From contig CP046107.1 of the NCBI GenBank assembly GCA_016864895.1, forward strand, positions 1,495,741 to 1,559,740: DNA of 64,000 nucleotides. The letters are read 5' to 3'. Made by a program: the position numbers and the translations under genes. Source of the DNA: Neisseriaceae bacterium. GTDB taxonomy: Bacteria > Pseudomonadota > Gammaproteobacteria > Burkholderiales > Neisseriaceae. The notes under the pieces are model-generated. The model was not told the origin of the DNA and searched no databases. It saw nothing but the letters and a program-made list of their open reading frames with translations. Shown here piece by piece: positions 18,881-29,044 of the stretch (positions within the stretch are counted from its first letter, which is position 1; each line of letters starts with the position of its first letter).

Positions 18881-21106
18881 GCGATAGTAGCAGGCCCTGC
18901 AATGTCATCTAAGTTCTCTGGGGTTGGTAATAAGAAAGCGAACAGAGCGAGTTACTACATACCGGGTTATGACTTTACTGAGACTAAGAAAGACTTTGAA
19001 TTTAGGAATGTAGTGACGTTTGGTGATTCATTGTCAGATACCGGTTCGGCAGGACGTGGTGGTATTTATATGGCAGATGGTAATCCATTTAGTTTCTATA
19101 ATAGTTATTTAGGGATTTACTTGACTGGAAAGTTTAATGCACCAAGAAGTCAAAATGGTACTAATTATGCGGTTTCAGGGGCATTGGTTAAATGGGCTTC
19201 GAGTGTATTACAGTTATTAGGAGATCCGATAGCGGTTATGCGTTCTAAGATGTCACAGCAAATAGAATACTACCTACAAGATAATAAACAAATTGCCAAC
19301 TCTAAAGACGTGTTTGTATTGTGGGGAGGTGGTAATGATATGACCGGAGATATTATGCAAGCGGCAATGCCATGGAACTGGGATAAAATCTTAACTTCGG
19401 CAGGTGGTTATTTAGATAACAAGCCAAAAGTTTTAGGAGGTTATGCTCAGTTACTGGCAGATAAAGGTGCAAAAAATATCTTTATGTTAGGGTTACCGGA
19501 TCCGGGTTTATCACCATTCTCCGGAGCAGCAATAGTTGGTGCTACCGTAGGTTCGTTGGGTATGTTCATGGATGGTACACCATTGGAGTTCTTAAATCCG
19601 GGTAATTGGGTATTGGGTGCAATGGATAGTTATTTACGAAACAATAACAATTTGGTGGGTACACCGGTTGGTAATGCAGATGAATATGTTATAGATAACT
19701 ATGCAAGGATGTATAACCACTTTATGCCATTGATTCCGAAAGAGTTATGGCGTTGGGTGATAGTGATTCCATCACAATTACAACGTAACTTGGTGCTTCG
19801 TTGGAATAGAGATTTACAAGAACGTTTAATGGATGTGAATGGTAATATAGTTTATGCTGATATTTACCGCTTATATGAAGAAGTACAAAACGATCCATAT
19901 ACCTATGGTTTTACTAACATTCTAGTAGCACAATGTAGCTTAGGTAAAGAGTCTACGATATGTGATGCGGGGGGATGATTATTATCATGGAGATGATGGA
20001 CAAGTGTATATGTATACTGACTGGCATCACCCAAGCCCACAAATGAATCAAATCATAGCGGAATACTTGTTGAGTATCTTCAATGCACCGGGTTATGTAT
20101 CTGGTTTATCTAGAGTTTCGGAGGTAAACGAGAGTGTACGTAATAACTTCATGAAGAATGAGATGAAGTATATGAGGTTTGATACAAGAGAAGTAGGTGA
20201 GTTTAGAACGTTTGCAAGTATATTAACGGGGATAGATAAGAACAGTCGATCATTAAGTTCAAGGAATTTATCGACCCAAGGTATAGGAGCAGGGTTTGCG
20301 TACAGAGCCTCTGAAGGTTTAGATGTAGGAGCCTCATTATCGTTGATGTATGGAGATAAACATCCAAGTAATCAATTGAAGTATAAAGACAGTGCACAAG
20401 CATTGACGGCATTTATGCAATATAAAGATGCGAGTGGTTTGTGGGCAAATGGGCAAGTTTATACGGGTTGGGAGCAAATGTCTGATATCAAACGTTCGAT
20501 GCAGTTTCTAAAACACATTAGAACGGAGAAAGGCGCAACGAAGGGTAAGGTATCAGGGTTTGGTGCTTCCGTGGGATATGACGTGCAAATATCGGAATTA
20601 GGTTGCGATGAATGTTCTACGACTTGGTATGCCACCCCTTACATTGAAGGTAGTGTGACTAAATTCAAGGTTAAGGGATATGAAGAAGAGGGTAATAGTT
20701 CTACGGCGATGGAATTTAATGAACAAAAACGCACAAATAAATTAGGTACGTTAGGTGTTCAATTTAGTAGTCGTTCGCCGAAGTTAAATACTAACCTAGA
20801 CATAGCATATACGAAGAACTTTGACTATGAAGAGTTTGAAGCAGAGGGGCGTTTAAAGAACTTTGCTAAAAACTTCCATCGTTCAGGTAAAGGTATTGCG
20901 AAAGAAAGGAAAGGTTGGTTATCGATTACACCAAGCGTTGAGTACAAGATCAATGATGAAGTATCGGTATATGGTAATGTGAATTATAACTATGGTAATA
21001 GTAAGTTTACACAACTAAATGGTACTTTAGGTATTAGGAGTAAATTCTAAACCAATTTGATAGACTCGAATATCAACAGCTCCGTAAGGAGCTGTTTTTT
21101 TATTGT
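18880..21106 (+). repeat. Long duplicated block C (GDSL-barrel module)
   Basis: Third copy of the GDSL-barrel module. Against copies 1 and 2 I found two silent single-base changes (18941 C for T, 20900 G for A), one change in the terminator stem and the extra G at 19969-19974. Similarity stops just after the terminator, so this is the right end of the array. Confidence 0.85.
21076..21101 (+). terminator. Rho-independent terminator of autotransporter copy 3
   Basis: Perfect stem ACAGCTCC / GGAGCTGT with loop GTAA and a T run. The G-T pair seen in copies 1 and 2 is a normal A-T pair here. Confidence 0.88.
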
Positions 21107-21297
21107 ATGTAAAAATAAATAATAAATTCAGAGACATTTAGTTTCAAAAAAGACACTCAATCTTAAGTATTTTACACAAACAAGCATACCCACATTTTTT
21201 ACCTTTTCTTAGTATTTAAGATAAAAAATTAGATTTATATTAAAAATTCATTGTGTGTAGATAGAATATTTTGATAAATGAGTCATTTATTGAAAAG

Positions 21298-21585
21298 TTA
21301 ATGTTCAATCATTGCTTTTAATTTTTGACTAGAATGGAAGGTAACAACTCTGCGAGCACTAATTTCAACCTCTTGTCCAGTTTTAGGATTTCTCCCTGGG
21401 CGTTGATTTTTATCCCGTAGTTGGAAATTTCCAAAGCCAGAGATCTTTACTTCTTCGCCGGAAACTAAAGCCTTTTTTATTTCTTCAAAAAATAATTCGA
21501 CTAAAACTTTGGCATCATTACGATTTAATTTCGGAATTTTTTCTACTAAAATATCTGATAATTCCGCTTTAGTTAATGTTGTCAT
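21298..21585 (-). CDS. ihfA: Integration host factor alpha subunit
   Basis: A 95-residue HU/IHF-family DNA-binding and DNA-bending protein. It carries the family signature [10 protein letters not shown] and the beta-arm [11 protein letters not shown]. The choice of IHF alpha rather than HU follows from its place directly after pheT, where ihfA sits in most gamma- and betaproteobacteria, and from the start TKAELSDIL. It would pair with IhfB, not in this window, and bend DNA in replication, recombination and transcription. An SD-like AAGGAT precedes the start. It is 99 bases downstream of pheT. Confidence 0.95.
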   Translation of the reverse strand: MTTLTKAELSDILVEKIPKLNRNDAKVLVELFFEEIKKALVSGEEVKISGFGNFQLRDKNQRPGRNPKTGQEVEISARRVVTFHSSQKLKAMIEH

Positions 21586-21684
21586 ATTTTATCCTTTTTA
21601 CTTCATATCTATCAATTAGTTAGATGGTTATTATCACTTAAATTGAGAATTTAAACAATACTTGATCAATAATTTTTAGTATTA

Positions 21685-24039
21685 TTAGCGTAAATTCACA
21701 CCCAAGGGTTTGACTTGATTGATCAGTATCTGCATAAGTTTATCAATTTCATGGTCTTTTAAGGTTTTTTCATTGTCTTGAAAAATGATTTTTATTGCTA
21801 AACCTTTATGATTGTGTGGTATATTGCCACCTCTGTACAAATCAAAAATTTTTACACTTTTTAAAGCTGGAATTTTTGTTGAATTTAATGTGGATAGTAG
21901 TTCTTGAGCAGTAACATTTTCAGGAACAATAAAAGCCAAATCTCGGTGCACTGGTTGGTACTTGGAAATTGGGCTACATCTTATTTTATGTGGTTGAGAA
22001 ATAGCATCATATGCTAATTCAAATACTATAGGTGCACTCGGTAAATCATATTTTTGTACTAATCTGGGATGCAACTCCCCAATAGATCCTATCACAGATT
22101 GATCGTCACGTAGAATATTTGCTGATTTTCCTGGATGTAACCCGGGAATATTGCTAGCAACAAAAGTAACTGAAATATTATTTAAAATTTGCATTAAATC
22201 ATTTTTAACATCAAAAAAGTCTACCTTTTGGTAAGATATACCCCATTGTTCGGGTAACGAATACCCATATGCCAGAGCGGCAATATAATCTTGTTGTATT
22301 AAATCTGAACCATTCTTTTTAAATATTTTAGCCAGTTCAAATAAACGTATCCGGGATTGTTTTCTATTAAGGTTAGCAATTAAGTTATTAATTAAACTTC
22401 CAATGAGTGTAGATCTCATGACATTCATTTGGCTAGCAATGGGATTAATAATCCGAATAGGGGTTGTATTATTTGCAAAATCAATTTCCCATGTTTCATC
22501 TACAAAAGAATAATTGACCACTTCTTGATAACCAAGATGGGAAATTTTATCAAAAATTTGTTCTTTATTTAAGCAGCAATCTGCCTGTTTTAACATTAAA
22601 AGCTTTCCACTGGTCACTTTAGGTTTGATATTCTCATAACCATATAGCCTAGCAATTTCTTCAATAATGTCGACCTCGATATTAATATCAAATCTAAAAC
22701 TAGGAGAAGTCACTATAAATCCATCTTTTTGAGGAATAGGATTAAGTCCTAATTGCCTTAATCCTACTTGTATTTGTTGATTATCTAGAGTAATACCTAA
22801 TAATTTTTCTGCACGTGTTTTGCGAACTGAAATTTGTCTACTATCAGGTAAATTTCCATTAGCAATATTTAATGTACCCGCTTGACCTCCAGCCAATGAT
22901 AGAATTAATTCAGTTGCTCTATTAATTGAATCTTCTTGTAGTTGATAATCAACACCTCTTTCAAATCGGAAGGAAGATTCTGATGAAAATCCGTACTGTC
23001 TTGATTTACCAGCAATAACATCAGGGTAAAAAAAGGCAGATTCTATGAGGATATTATTGGTTTTTCCTGATACAGAGGAATTTTTTCCACCCATTAATCC
23101 TGCGATACTTAAGGGGGCACTGTCATCAGCAATAACTAAAGTTTTTTCATCGAGTGAAACCTGTTTGTCATTAAGGCACAGCAGTTCTTCATCACTAGTA
23201 GCAAAGCGTGCGATAAGTTTATTTTGTAATTTATCTAAATCAAATATATGTAATGGCTGCCCCAGTTCCAACATAACGTAATTACCTACGTCTACTAAGA
23301 AATTTATACTTCTAATACCAGAACGTTCTAATCTTTCTTGCATCCAAAGAGGAGTACCTATATTAGGATTGACATTTTTGATGACACGCGTTATTAATTT
23401 TCCACAGGCATCGGGAGATTGGATTGAAGTGGGGAAAGTAATTGTTTTATCTTCTTGACAGCCACATATTTCAATTGGTGTAAAAGGCGCATTGGTTAAT
23501 GCAACTACTTCTCGAGCAATCCCTTTAATGGACAAACAATCGGCACGATTAGGGGTGCTTTTAATTTCTAAAATATCATCATCCAGATGCAAATAATCTC
23601 TAATATTAACCCCAATTGGCGCATTATCAGGCAGAATCATTAAACCCTCGGTTTCTGGCAAGCCTAATTCTTGAGCTGAGCAAAGCATGCCATCAGAATT
23701 TTCACCTCTCATTATTGTAGGTTTAATTTTGAAATCACCAGGTAATATTGCCCCAGGTAATGCACAAGGAACTTTAATACCTGGTTTGACATTTGTTGCA
23801 CCACAAACGATTTGAATCGGTTTATCTTTTCCAATATCAACTTGGGTAATATTAAGTCGATCAGCATTGGGATGTTTTTTAATGGTTATGACTTGTGCAA
23901 TAATTACCTTCGAAAACTCTGGTGCTACTTTAGTGATTTCTTCAACTTCTAATCCGGACATGGTTAATAAATGAGCTAATTGATTGGCATCTAGTTCAGT
24001 CTTAACCCAAGTCTTTAACCATTCAAAAGAAAATTTCAT
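21685..24039 (-). CDS. pheT: Phenylalanyl-tRNA synthetase beta subunit
   Basis: 784 residues, the normal length. Domain order: N-terminal tRNA-binding (EMAP-like) domain at about residues 40-150, B3/B4 editing region at about 210-370 (with ERSGIRSINFLVDVGNYVM), B5 domain at about 400-475, and a C-terminal FDX-ACB domain (KYQPVHRDLAFIV onward). It forms the alpha2-beta2 enzyme with PheS that charges tRNA-Phe and hydrolyses mischarged Tyr-tRNA. It starts 13 bases after pheS with AAGG in front, so the two are co-transcribed. Confidence 0.97.
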   Translation of the reverse strand: MKFSFEWLKTWVKTELDANQLAHLLTMSGLEVEEITKVAPEFSKVIIAQVITIKKHPNADRLNITQVDIGKDKPIQIVCGATNVKPGIKVPCALPGAILPGDFKIKPTIMRGENSDGMLCSAQELGLPETEGLMILPDNAPIGVNIRDYLHLDDDILEIKSTPNRADCLSIKGIAREVVALTNAPFTPIEICGCQEDKTITFPTSIQSPDACGKLITRVIKNVNPNIGTPLWMQERLERSGIRSINFLVDVGNYVMLELGQPLHIFDLDKLQNKLIARFATSDEELLCLNDKQVSLDEKTLVIADDSAPLSIAGLMGGKNSSVSGKTNNILIESAFFYPDVIAGKSRQYGFSSESSFRFERGVDYQLQEDSINRATELILSLAGGQAGTLNIANGNLPDSRQISVRKTRAEKLLGITLDNQQIQVGLRQLGLNPIPQKDGFIVTSPSFRFDINIEVDIIEEIARLYGYENIKPKVTSGKLLMLKQADCCLNKEQIFDKISHLGYQEVVNYSFVDETWEIDFANNTTPIRIINPIASQMNVMRSTLIGSLINNLIANLNRKQSRIRLFELAKIFKKNGSDLIQQDYIAALAYGYSLPEQWGISYQKVDFFDVKNDLMQILNNISVTFVASNIPGLHPGKSANILRDDQSVIGSIGELHPRLVQKYDLPSAPIVFELAYDAISQPHKIRCSPISKYQPVHRDLAFIVPENVTAQELLSTLNSTKIPALKSVKIFDLYRGGNIPHNHKGLAIKIIFQDNEKTLKDHEIDKLMQILINQVKPLGVNLR

Positions 24040-24052
24040 TAATCAATACCTT

Positions 24053-25045
24053 TCAATTGAATTGTTTTAAAAAATTAAGATCATTTTCAAAAAACAGTCT
24101 TAAATCATGTATCCCATAACGTAACATAGCATAACGATCAATGCCTAAACCAAAAGCAAAACCCGTATATTTTTCAGAATCAATATTGACATTCTTTAGT
24201 ACATTAGGGTGCACCATGCCACAGCCACCAACCTCAAGCCAACCTTTATCCCATTGAATATCTATTTCTGCAGAAGGTTCAGTAAAAGGGAAAAAAGATG
24301 GACGAAAGCGAACTACTAAATCTTCTCTTTCAAAGAATGTTTGTAAGAAGGTGGTGAATATAGATTTTAAATCGACAAAAGAGACATCTTCATCAACCCA
24401 TAGACCCTCTAATTGATGAAACATCGGCGAATGAGTAGCATCTGAATCAACACGATAGGTTCTTCCTGGTGCAATAATGCGAATAGGAGGATTTTTTTTC
24501 TCTAACATGTAATGTATTTGTATAGGAGATGTATGAGGCCGTAGAACTTTATTATCTTCAATGTAAAAAGTATCTTGCATTGCTCTAGCTGGATGATTTT
24601 TAGGAATATTTAGAGCCTCAAAACAGTAATAATCTTCTTCTATTTCTGGGCCATCAGCAACTTCAAATCCTAGTGTTTGAAATAGGGAGACCATACGATT
24701 CTTAGTTAATGTGATAGGATGCAAACCAGCCATGGCTTGTCCTCTACCATCCAAAGTAACATCTATCGTTTCACTTTTTAACTTATCTTCCAGTTGTTGT
24801 GTTTCTAATTCATTTTTCTTTTCAGAATAAGATGATTGAAAAATATTTTTTTGAGTGTTAATAAAACTACCAACTTCTTTTCTTAATTCAGGAGAGAGAC
24901 TACCTAACATTTTCAAAAAAGTATTTAGAGATCCTGTTTTTCCTAAATATTTTGCCTTGATTATTTCAAGCTGATTGAAATCATTTGTTTGTCTAATTTC
25001 TTTGAGACCCTCGGCAACCAATAATTCAATGGCTTTTTTATCCAT
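24053..25045 (-). CDS. pheS: Phenylalanyl-tRNA synthetase alpha subunit
   Basis: 330 residues, normal for bacterial PheS. It has an N-terminal coiled-coil arm, then the class II catalytic domain: motif 1 around HPITLTKNRMV, motif 2 with RTYRVDSDATHSPMFHQ, and motif 3 with GLGIDRYAMLRYGI. A terminator and a candidate promoter separate it from rplT, so pheS-pheT (with ihfA) may be partly independent of the ribosomal genes. No pheM-like Phe-rich leader peptide was seen. Confidence 0.97.
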   Translation of the reverse strand: MDKKAIELLVAEGLKEIRQTNDFNQLEIIKAKYLGKTGSLNTFLKMLGSLSPELRKEVGSFINTQKNIFQSSYSEKKNELETQQLEDKLKSETIDVTLDGRGQAMAGLHPITLTKNRMVSLFQTLGFEVADGPEIEEDYYCFEALNIPKNHPARAMQDTFYIEDNKVLRPHTSPIQIHYMLEKKNPPIRIIAPGRTYRVDSDATHSPMFHQLEGLWVDEDVSFVDLKSIFTTFLQTFFEREDLVVRFRPSFFPFTEPSAEIDIQWDKGWLEVGGCGMVHPNVLKNVNIDSEKYTGFAFGLGIDRYAMLRYGIHDLRLFFENDLNFLKQFN

Positions 25046-25108
25046 AGAGAAAAACCTTTTTGTGTGAATATTTATTTAAAATATAACGTTCTAATTAAGA
25101 AGTGATTT

Positions 25109-25137
25109 ATTATACATTAAATTATATTATTTTTTGA
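25109..25137 (-). promoter_or_regulatory. Candidate promoter for pheS-pheT
   Basis: On the minus strand a perfect TATAAT (25114-25109) lies 63 bases before the pheS start. The -35 region (TCAAAA at 17 bases) is poor. It lies just downstream of the rplT terminator, where a promoter would be expected. Confidence 0.35.
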
Positions 25138-25142
25138 TAAAG

Positions 25143-25174
25143 AAAAAGGAAGATGCAAGACATCTTCCTTTTTT
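25143..25174 (-). terminator. Terminator between rplT and pheS
   Basis: A-rich/T-rich arms around a GGAAGATG / CATCTTCC stem with loop CAAGA or its complement, followed by T in both directions. It lies 12 bases after the rplT stop and probably ends the rpmI-rplT transcript or attenuates read-through into pheS. Confidence 0.8.
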
Positions 25175-25185
25175 ATATTAATTAG

Positions 25186-25542
25186 TTAGGCTAGGCTTTT
25201 TTTAGCAGTTTCAGCTAATTGAGCAAATGCTTCTTTGTTATGCACAGCCAAGTCTGCAAGTACTTTACGATCAATTTCTATAGAGGCTTTTTTTAAGCCA
25301 TCAATTAAGCGACTGTATGTCATTCCGTTTATTTTAGCTGCTGCATTAATACGAATAATCCACAATTGACGAAATTGTCGTTTTCTTTGACGCCTGTCAC
25401 GGTAAGAATATTGACCTGCCTTCATGACAGCTTGTTTTGCTATACGATAAACATTCTTCCTACGGCCACGATAACCTTTTGCTTGTTTAATAATCTTTTT
25501 ATGTCGAGCATGGGCAGTTACGCCACTTTTTACGCGAGGCAT
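25186..25542 (-). CDS. rplT: 50S ribosomal protein L20
   Basis: 118 residues, highly basic, with the L20 features [19 protein letters not shown] near the start and [15 protein letters not shown] in the middle. It binds 23S rRNA early in large-subunit assembly. In other bacteria L20 also represses its own operon through the infC/rpmI leader. It starts 11 bases after rpmI, so the two are one unit. Confidence 0.98.
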   Translation of the reverse strand: MPRVKSGVTAHARHKKIIKQAKGYRGRRKNVYRIAKQAVMKAGQYSYRDRRQRKRQFRQLWIIRINAAAKINGMTYSRLIDGLKKASIEIDRKVLADLAVHNKEAFAQLAETAKKSLA

Positions 25543-25553
25543 AATCTTCTCCT

Positions 25554-25754
25554 TTATTTAGAATATGGTAACATTTGAGAAATAGAAAATTTGTCATTGC
25601 TGTGTACTAGCTTGGCACGGCGTAATTGACGTTTAGTTTTAGTACTTTTCTTGGTTAAAATATGACGTTTAAAGGCACTCGCCCGTTTCACTTTCCCATT
25701 TCCCAGTACCTTGAAGCGCTTTTTAGCACCCGACTTAGATTTCATTTTAGGCAT
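25554..25754 (-). CDS. rpmI: 50S ribosomal protein L35
   Basis: 66 residues, basic, beginning [16 protein letters not shown], which is typical of L35. A strong SD (AAGGAG) precedes the ATG. Usually infC lies directly upstream; here there is no infC but a 280-base gap and then the divergent trpG. The leader may still hold an L20-binding structure: an interrupted hairpin with CGGCTT/AAGCCG arms lies at 25834-25864. Confidence 0.97.
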   Translation of the reverse strand: MPKMKSKSGAKKRFKVLGNGKVKRASAFKRHILTKKSTKTKRQLRRAKLVHSNDKFSISQMLPYSK

Positions 25755-26034
25755 GAAAAAACTCCTTAGAATTTTAAATTATATTCAGAATTAGGAGACT
25801 ATTATTCAGTTCTTGGAAAAAACCCTAATCCTACGGCTTAATTATTCTGTTTTTTCAGAAGCCGTTCATTTTAATGTAGTTTACAAAATTTCGCAATCCT
25901 CATTTTTTATAAAAAATAAAAAAAGGTCAATTAAAACTGTTCAAAAATCTATACTTAATCTTAGCCATTCTTTTAATTATATTGAAAATCAAGTATACTA
26001 GCTCTCTTTATCAATATTATTTATCGTGTGAAAT

Positions 26035-26604
26035 ATGCTATTACTTATCGATAACTATGACAGTTTTACTTACAATATTGTTCAGTATTTATCAGAGTTA
26101 GGACAAGATGTGTTGGTCAAGAGAAATGACGAAGTTAGCTGTAATGAGATAGAAAAACTTATGCCGAATTATATTGTTATCGGCCCAGGACCATGTTCAC
26201 CTAAGGAGGCAGGTATATCAGTTGAATGCATTCAAAAATTTACTAATAAAATTCCTATGTTAGGTATTTGCTTAGGTCATCAGAGTATTGGTGAAGCATT
26301 TGGTGGAAAAACTATTCGAGCAAAAGAAATTATGCATGGAAAGAATTCATGGGTTTATCACAATAATATTGGTATTTTTGAAGATATCCCTAATCCAGTA
26401 AATTGTACAAGATACCATAGTTTGGTTACAGATAGAGATTTTTTACCCGAATGTTTGGAAGTCACAGCATGGACAGAAGATGGGGAGATTATGGGCATTA
26501 GACATAGAATATCGGCGGTAGAGGGTGTCCAATTTCATCCAGAGGCATTGCTGACAGAACATGGATATCGTATGTTAAATAATTTTTTGATTCAGCATAA
26601 TTAA
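26035..26604 (+). CDS. trpG: Anthranilate/aminodeoxychorismate synthase glutamine amidotransferase
   Basis: 189 residues, class I glutamine amidotransferase. The catalytic set is visible: Cys79 in GICLGHQS, and His168 and Glu170 in [13 protein letters not shown]. It releases ammonia from glutamine for anthranilate synthase (with TrpE) or for p-aminobenzoate synthesis (with PabB). The trpD gene directly downstream favours the tryptophan name; in many bacteria the one protein serves both. No TrpE or PabB partner is in this window. Confidence 0.93.
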   Translation: MLLLIDNYDSFTYNIVQYLSELGQDVLVKRNDEVSCNEIEKLMPNYIVIGPGPCSPKEAGISVECIQKFTNKIPMLGICLGHQSIGEAFGGKTIRAKEIMHGKNSWVYHNNIGIFEDIPNPVNCTRYHSLVTDRDFLPECLEVTAWTEDGEIMGIRHRISAVEGVQFHPEALLTEHGYRMLNNFLIQHN

Positions 26605-26617
26605 TTAAGGTAATTTT

Positions 26618-27646
26618 ATGATTGCTCCGCCTGAAGCACTTAATAGATTATTAAATAATAATGAGATCTTATATGATGAGATGACTTATTTGATGCGTGA
26701 AATTATGAGCGGTAGGATGGCACCAGAAATGGTTGCTGCTTTGCTTATTGGATTACGAATGAAAGTAGAAACAGTTTCAGAAATTACTGCAGCTGTTAAT
26801 GTGTTAAAAGAATTTTATTTAGCAGTACCAATTCTTGATCCAGATCACACCATTGATATCGTAGGAACAGGTGGTGATGGAATCAAAACATTTAATATTT
26901 CTACTACTGCGATGTTTGTTGTGGCAGCAGCAGGTGCTAAGATTGCCAAACATGGTGGTAAAGCAGTAAGTTCTGCTAGTGGTGCTGCCGATGCAATTGA
27001 AGCTATGGGGGTGAATATTTATTTATCTCCGGAGCAAATTGCGGAAAGTATTGAAAAGACTAATATTGGATTTATGTATGCTCCACAGCACAATCAAGCA
27101 ATGAGGCATGTGGCACCTGTACGGAGAATCCTAGGTGTGAGAACTATTTTTAATATCTTAGGACCATTAACTAATCCAGCAAATACTAAGAATCAACTGT
27201 TAGGTGTATTTCACGAAGATTTATTGGGAATTTGTTCTAATGTAGGAAGGCAGATGGGGCTTAAGCGTATGTTAGTGGTATATGGCTCAGATGGAATGGA
27301 CGAAATTACTATTACAGGGACAACACAGATAGCAGAGTTAAATAATGGAAAAATTACACGTTATGAGATTCATCCAGAGGATTTTGGAATCTCAGTAAGT
27401 CAAGATTTATCACCCATTCAAGCTTTTTCATCTGTGGAATCATTACAAAAAATGGATGAGGTTTTGGCAGGAGAAAAAGGCCCGTCTCGAGATATTGTAC
27501 TATTAAATGCAGCAGCTGCTTTATATTGTGTTGGTTTGACTGATAACATTCAGGAAGGGGTGGAAATAGCACAAGAAGCAATTGATTCAAAAAAAGCGCA
27601 ACAAAAAAAACAAGAATTTATTCAATTTACTAATCAAATAGTGTAA
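26618..27646 (+). CDS. trpD: Anthranilate phosphoribosyltransferase
   Basis: 342 residues, the usual length. It transfers phosphoribosyl from PRPP to anthranilate, the second step of tryptophan synthesis. Visible motifs: [14 protein letters not shown] (PRPP binding) near residue 87, the [15 protein letters not shown] stretch near residue 110, and the DGMDEI metal-binding region near residue 227. It starts 13 bases after trpG. The usual next gene, trpC, is absent. Confidence 0.96.
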   Translation: MIAPPEALNRLLNNNEILYDEMTYLMREIMSGRMAPEMVAALLIGLRMKVETVSEITAAVNVLKEFYLAVPILDPDHTIDIVGTGGDGIKTFNISTTAMFVVAAAGAKIAKHGGKAVSSASGAADAIEAMGVNIYLSPEQIAESIEKTNIGFMYAPQHNQAMRHVAPVRRILGVRTIFNILGPLTNPANTKNQLLGVFHEDLLGICSNVGRQMGLKRMLVVYGSDGMDEITITGTTQIAELNNGKITRYEIHPEDFGISVSQDLSPIQAFSSVESLQKMDEVLAGEKGPSRDIVLLNAAAALYCVGLTDNIQEGVEIAQEAIDSKKAQQKKQEFIQFTNQIV

Positions 27647-29038
27647 ATGGTATCAATAATGACAAGTAATATTTCTAAAGATATTTTTAAAGCTTATGAT
27701 ATTAGAGGTATTGTTAATGAAACTTTAACAAAGGATGCTATTATTGGCATTGCTAAGGCCTATGCTACCAAAGCAGTTAAGAGACAAGTCACGGATGTGG
27801 TGGTTGGTAGGGATGGTCGATTGTCTGGAAAGGAAATTGTTGATTTACTCATTGAGACCTTAATTCGATGTGGGTTGAATGTTATTGATATCGGACAAGT
27901 TGCAACACCAATGCTTTATTTTGCTGCACATCAATGGACAAATGGTTCTGGAATAATGATTACGGGGAGTCATAACCCTTCTGAATATAATGGTTTTAAA
28001 ATGATGTTAGCAGGGGAGACATTATTTGGAGATACTATAAAATCTTTATTTGAAATTATTTGCTCTGGACAGTATTTTATCACTAAAAATCAGGGAAAGT
28101 TAAAACAACAGGATATCAGTAAGTTATATCAAGATGCCATTAGTCAAGACGTCCAATTAAAACGTCCAATGAAAGTTATCGTTGATGCAGGTAATGGTAT
28201 TGCTGGTCAATATGTAGGGGCGTTATATCGAGCAATTGGTTGTGATTTAATAGAGTTATTTTGTGATGTGGATGGGACTTTTCCAAATCATCATCCAGAT
28301 CCTGCTAAACCTGAGAACTTACAAGATATTAAATTAAAACTACAAAATTCTGATGCACAAATTGGTTTGGCTTTTGATGGTGATGGGGATAGATTGGGTG
28401 TAGTGACTAAGGATGGAAATATCATATATCCTGATCGGTTGCTTATGCTTTTTTCTGAAGATATTTTGTCTAGAAATAAAAACGCCTCTATTATTTATGA
28501 TGTGAAATGTACACGTTTATTAGCACCGTGGATTATATCTAGAGGAGGCAACCCTATTATCAGTAAAACAGGTCACAGCTATATTAAGGCATCAATGAAA
28601 CATCATAATGCTTTGTTAGCAGGAGAAATGAGTGGGCATATATTTTTTCAAGAGAGGTGGTTTGGATTTGATGATGGGTTATATGCAGGCGCTAGGTTGT
28701 TAGAAGTACTTTCTTGTTATGAAAATCCTAGTGCGTTTCTGAATTCACTTCCTAATGCTATTTCCACTCCTGAAATCAATATTCCGATGCAGAAAGAAGG
28801 GCAGAATCATGAATTAATTAGACAAATACAATTGCAGGCGAAATTCAAAAATACAAAAAAGATTATAGATATAGATGGATTGAGAGTAGAGTATGCAGAT
28901 GGATTTGGTTTGATTCGTGCATCTAATACAACGCCAGTTTTAGTTTTAAGGTTTGAAGCTGATAATGAAGTGGCTGTTGAACGAATTCAGAATGAATTTA
29001 GAATGGTTCTGCAGGCGTTTTCAAATTTAACGTTTTAG
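27647..29038 (+). CDS. Phosphomannomutase/phosphoglucomutase
   Basis: 463 residues, alpha-D-phosphohexomutase family of the AlgC type. Residues about 13-21 read FKAYDIRGI, the phosphoserine loop is TGSHNPSEYNG with Ser108, the Mg loop is DGDGDRLG, the sugar-binding loop is GEMSGH, and the C-terminal phosphate-binding loop is RASNTTP. It interconverts the 1- and 6-phosphates of mannose or glucose for surface polysaccharide precursors. The ATG abuts the trpD stop codon. A second ATG four codons later is also possible. The symbol is left open because AlgC, ManB and Pgm names overlap. Confidence 0.93.
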   Translation: MVSIMTSNISKDIFKAYDIRGIVNETLTKDAIIGIAKAYATKAVKRQVTDVVVGRDGRLSGKEIVDLLIETLIRCGLNVIDIGQVATPMLYFAAHQWTNGSGIMITGSHNPSEYNGFKMMLAGETLFGDTIKSLFEIICSGQYFITKNQGKLKQQDISKLYQDAISQDVQLKRPMKVIVDAGNGIAGQYVGALYRAIGCDLIELFCDVDGTFPNHHPDPAKPENLQDIKLKLQNSDAQIGLAFDGDGDRLGVVTKDGNIIYPDRLLMLFSEDILSRNKNASIIYDVKCTRLLAPWIISRGGNPIISKTGHSYIKASMKHHNALLAGEMSGHIFFQERWFGFDDGLYAGARLLEVLSCYENPSAFLNSLPNAISTPEINIPMQKEGQNHELIRQIQLQAKFKNTKKIIDIDGLRVEYADGFGLIRASNTTPVLVLRFEADNEVAVERIQNEFRMVLQAFSNLTF

Positions 29039-29044
29039 ATAAAA

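Larger units (their letters stand above)
11705..21050 (+). pseudogene. Giant GDSL-lipase autotransporter, array copy 3, interrupted by a one-base frameshift
   Basis: Same layout as copy 2: near-identical signal peptide and first 100 residues, a different Ser/Leu/Pro-rich middle (to about residue 1,860) with hydrophobic islands near residues 940-1125 and 1588-1638, a longer Ser-Asn-Pro block (17283-18880), then the GDSL domain (Ser2442) and barrel. At 19969-19974 it has six G where copies 1 and 2 have five; the frame then meets TGA at 19976-19978 after 2,757 residues. The remaining 360 codons up to 21050 are intact in the shifted frame. The truncated product keeps the nucleophile Ser but loses the Asp/His block and the whole barrel, so it could be neither anchored nor active. 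It may be a true mutation, a phase-variable switch at the G tract, or a sequencing or assembly error. The call as one broken gene is safe; its biological state is not. Confidence 0.85.

Noticed and set aside
19962..21050. Independent 362-residue gene starting after the frameshift
   Set aside because: It begins inside the GDSL domain, has no SD or signal peptide, and matches the end of the neighbouring full-length genes; it is the second half of the broken gene.
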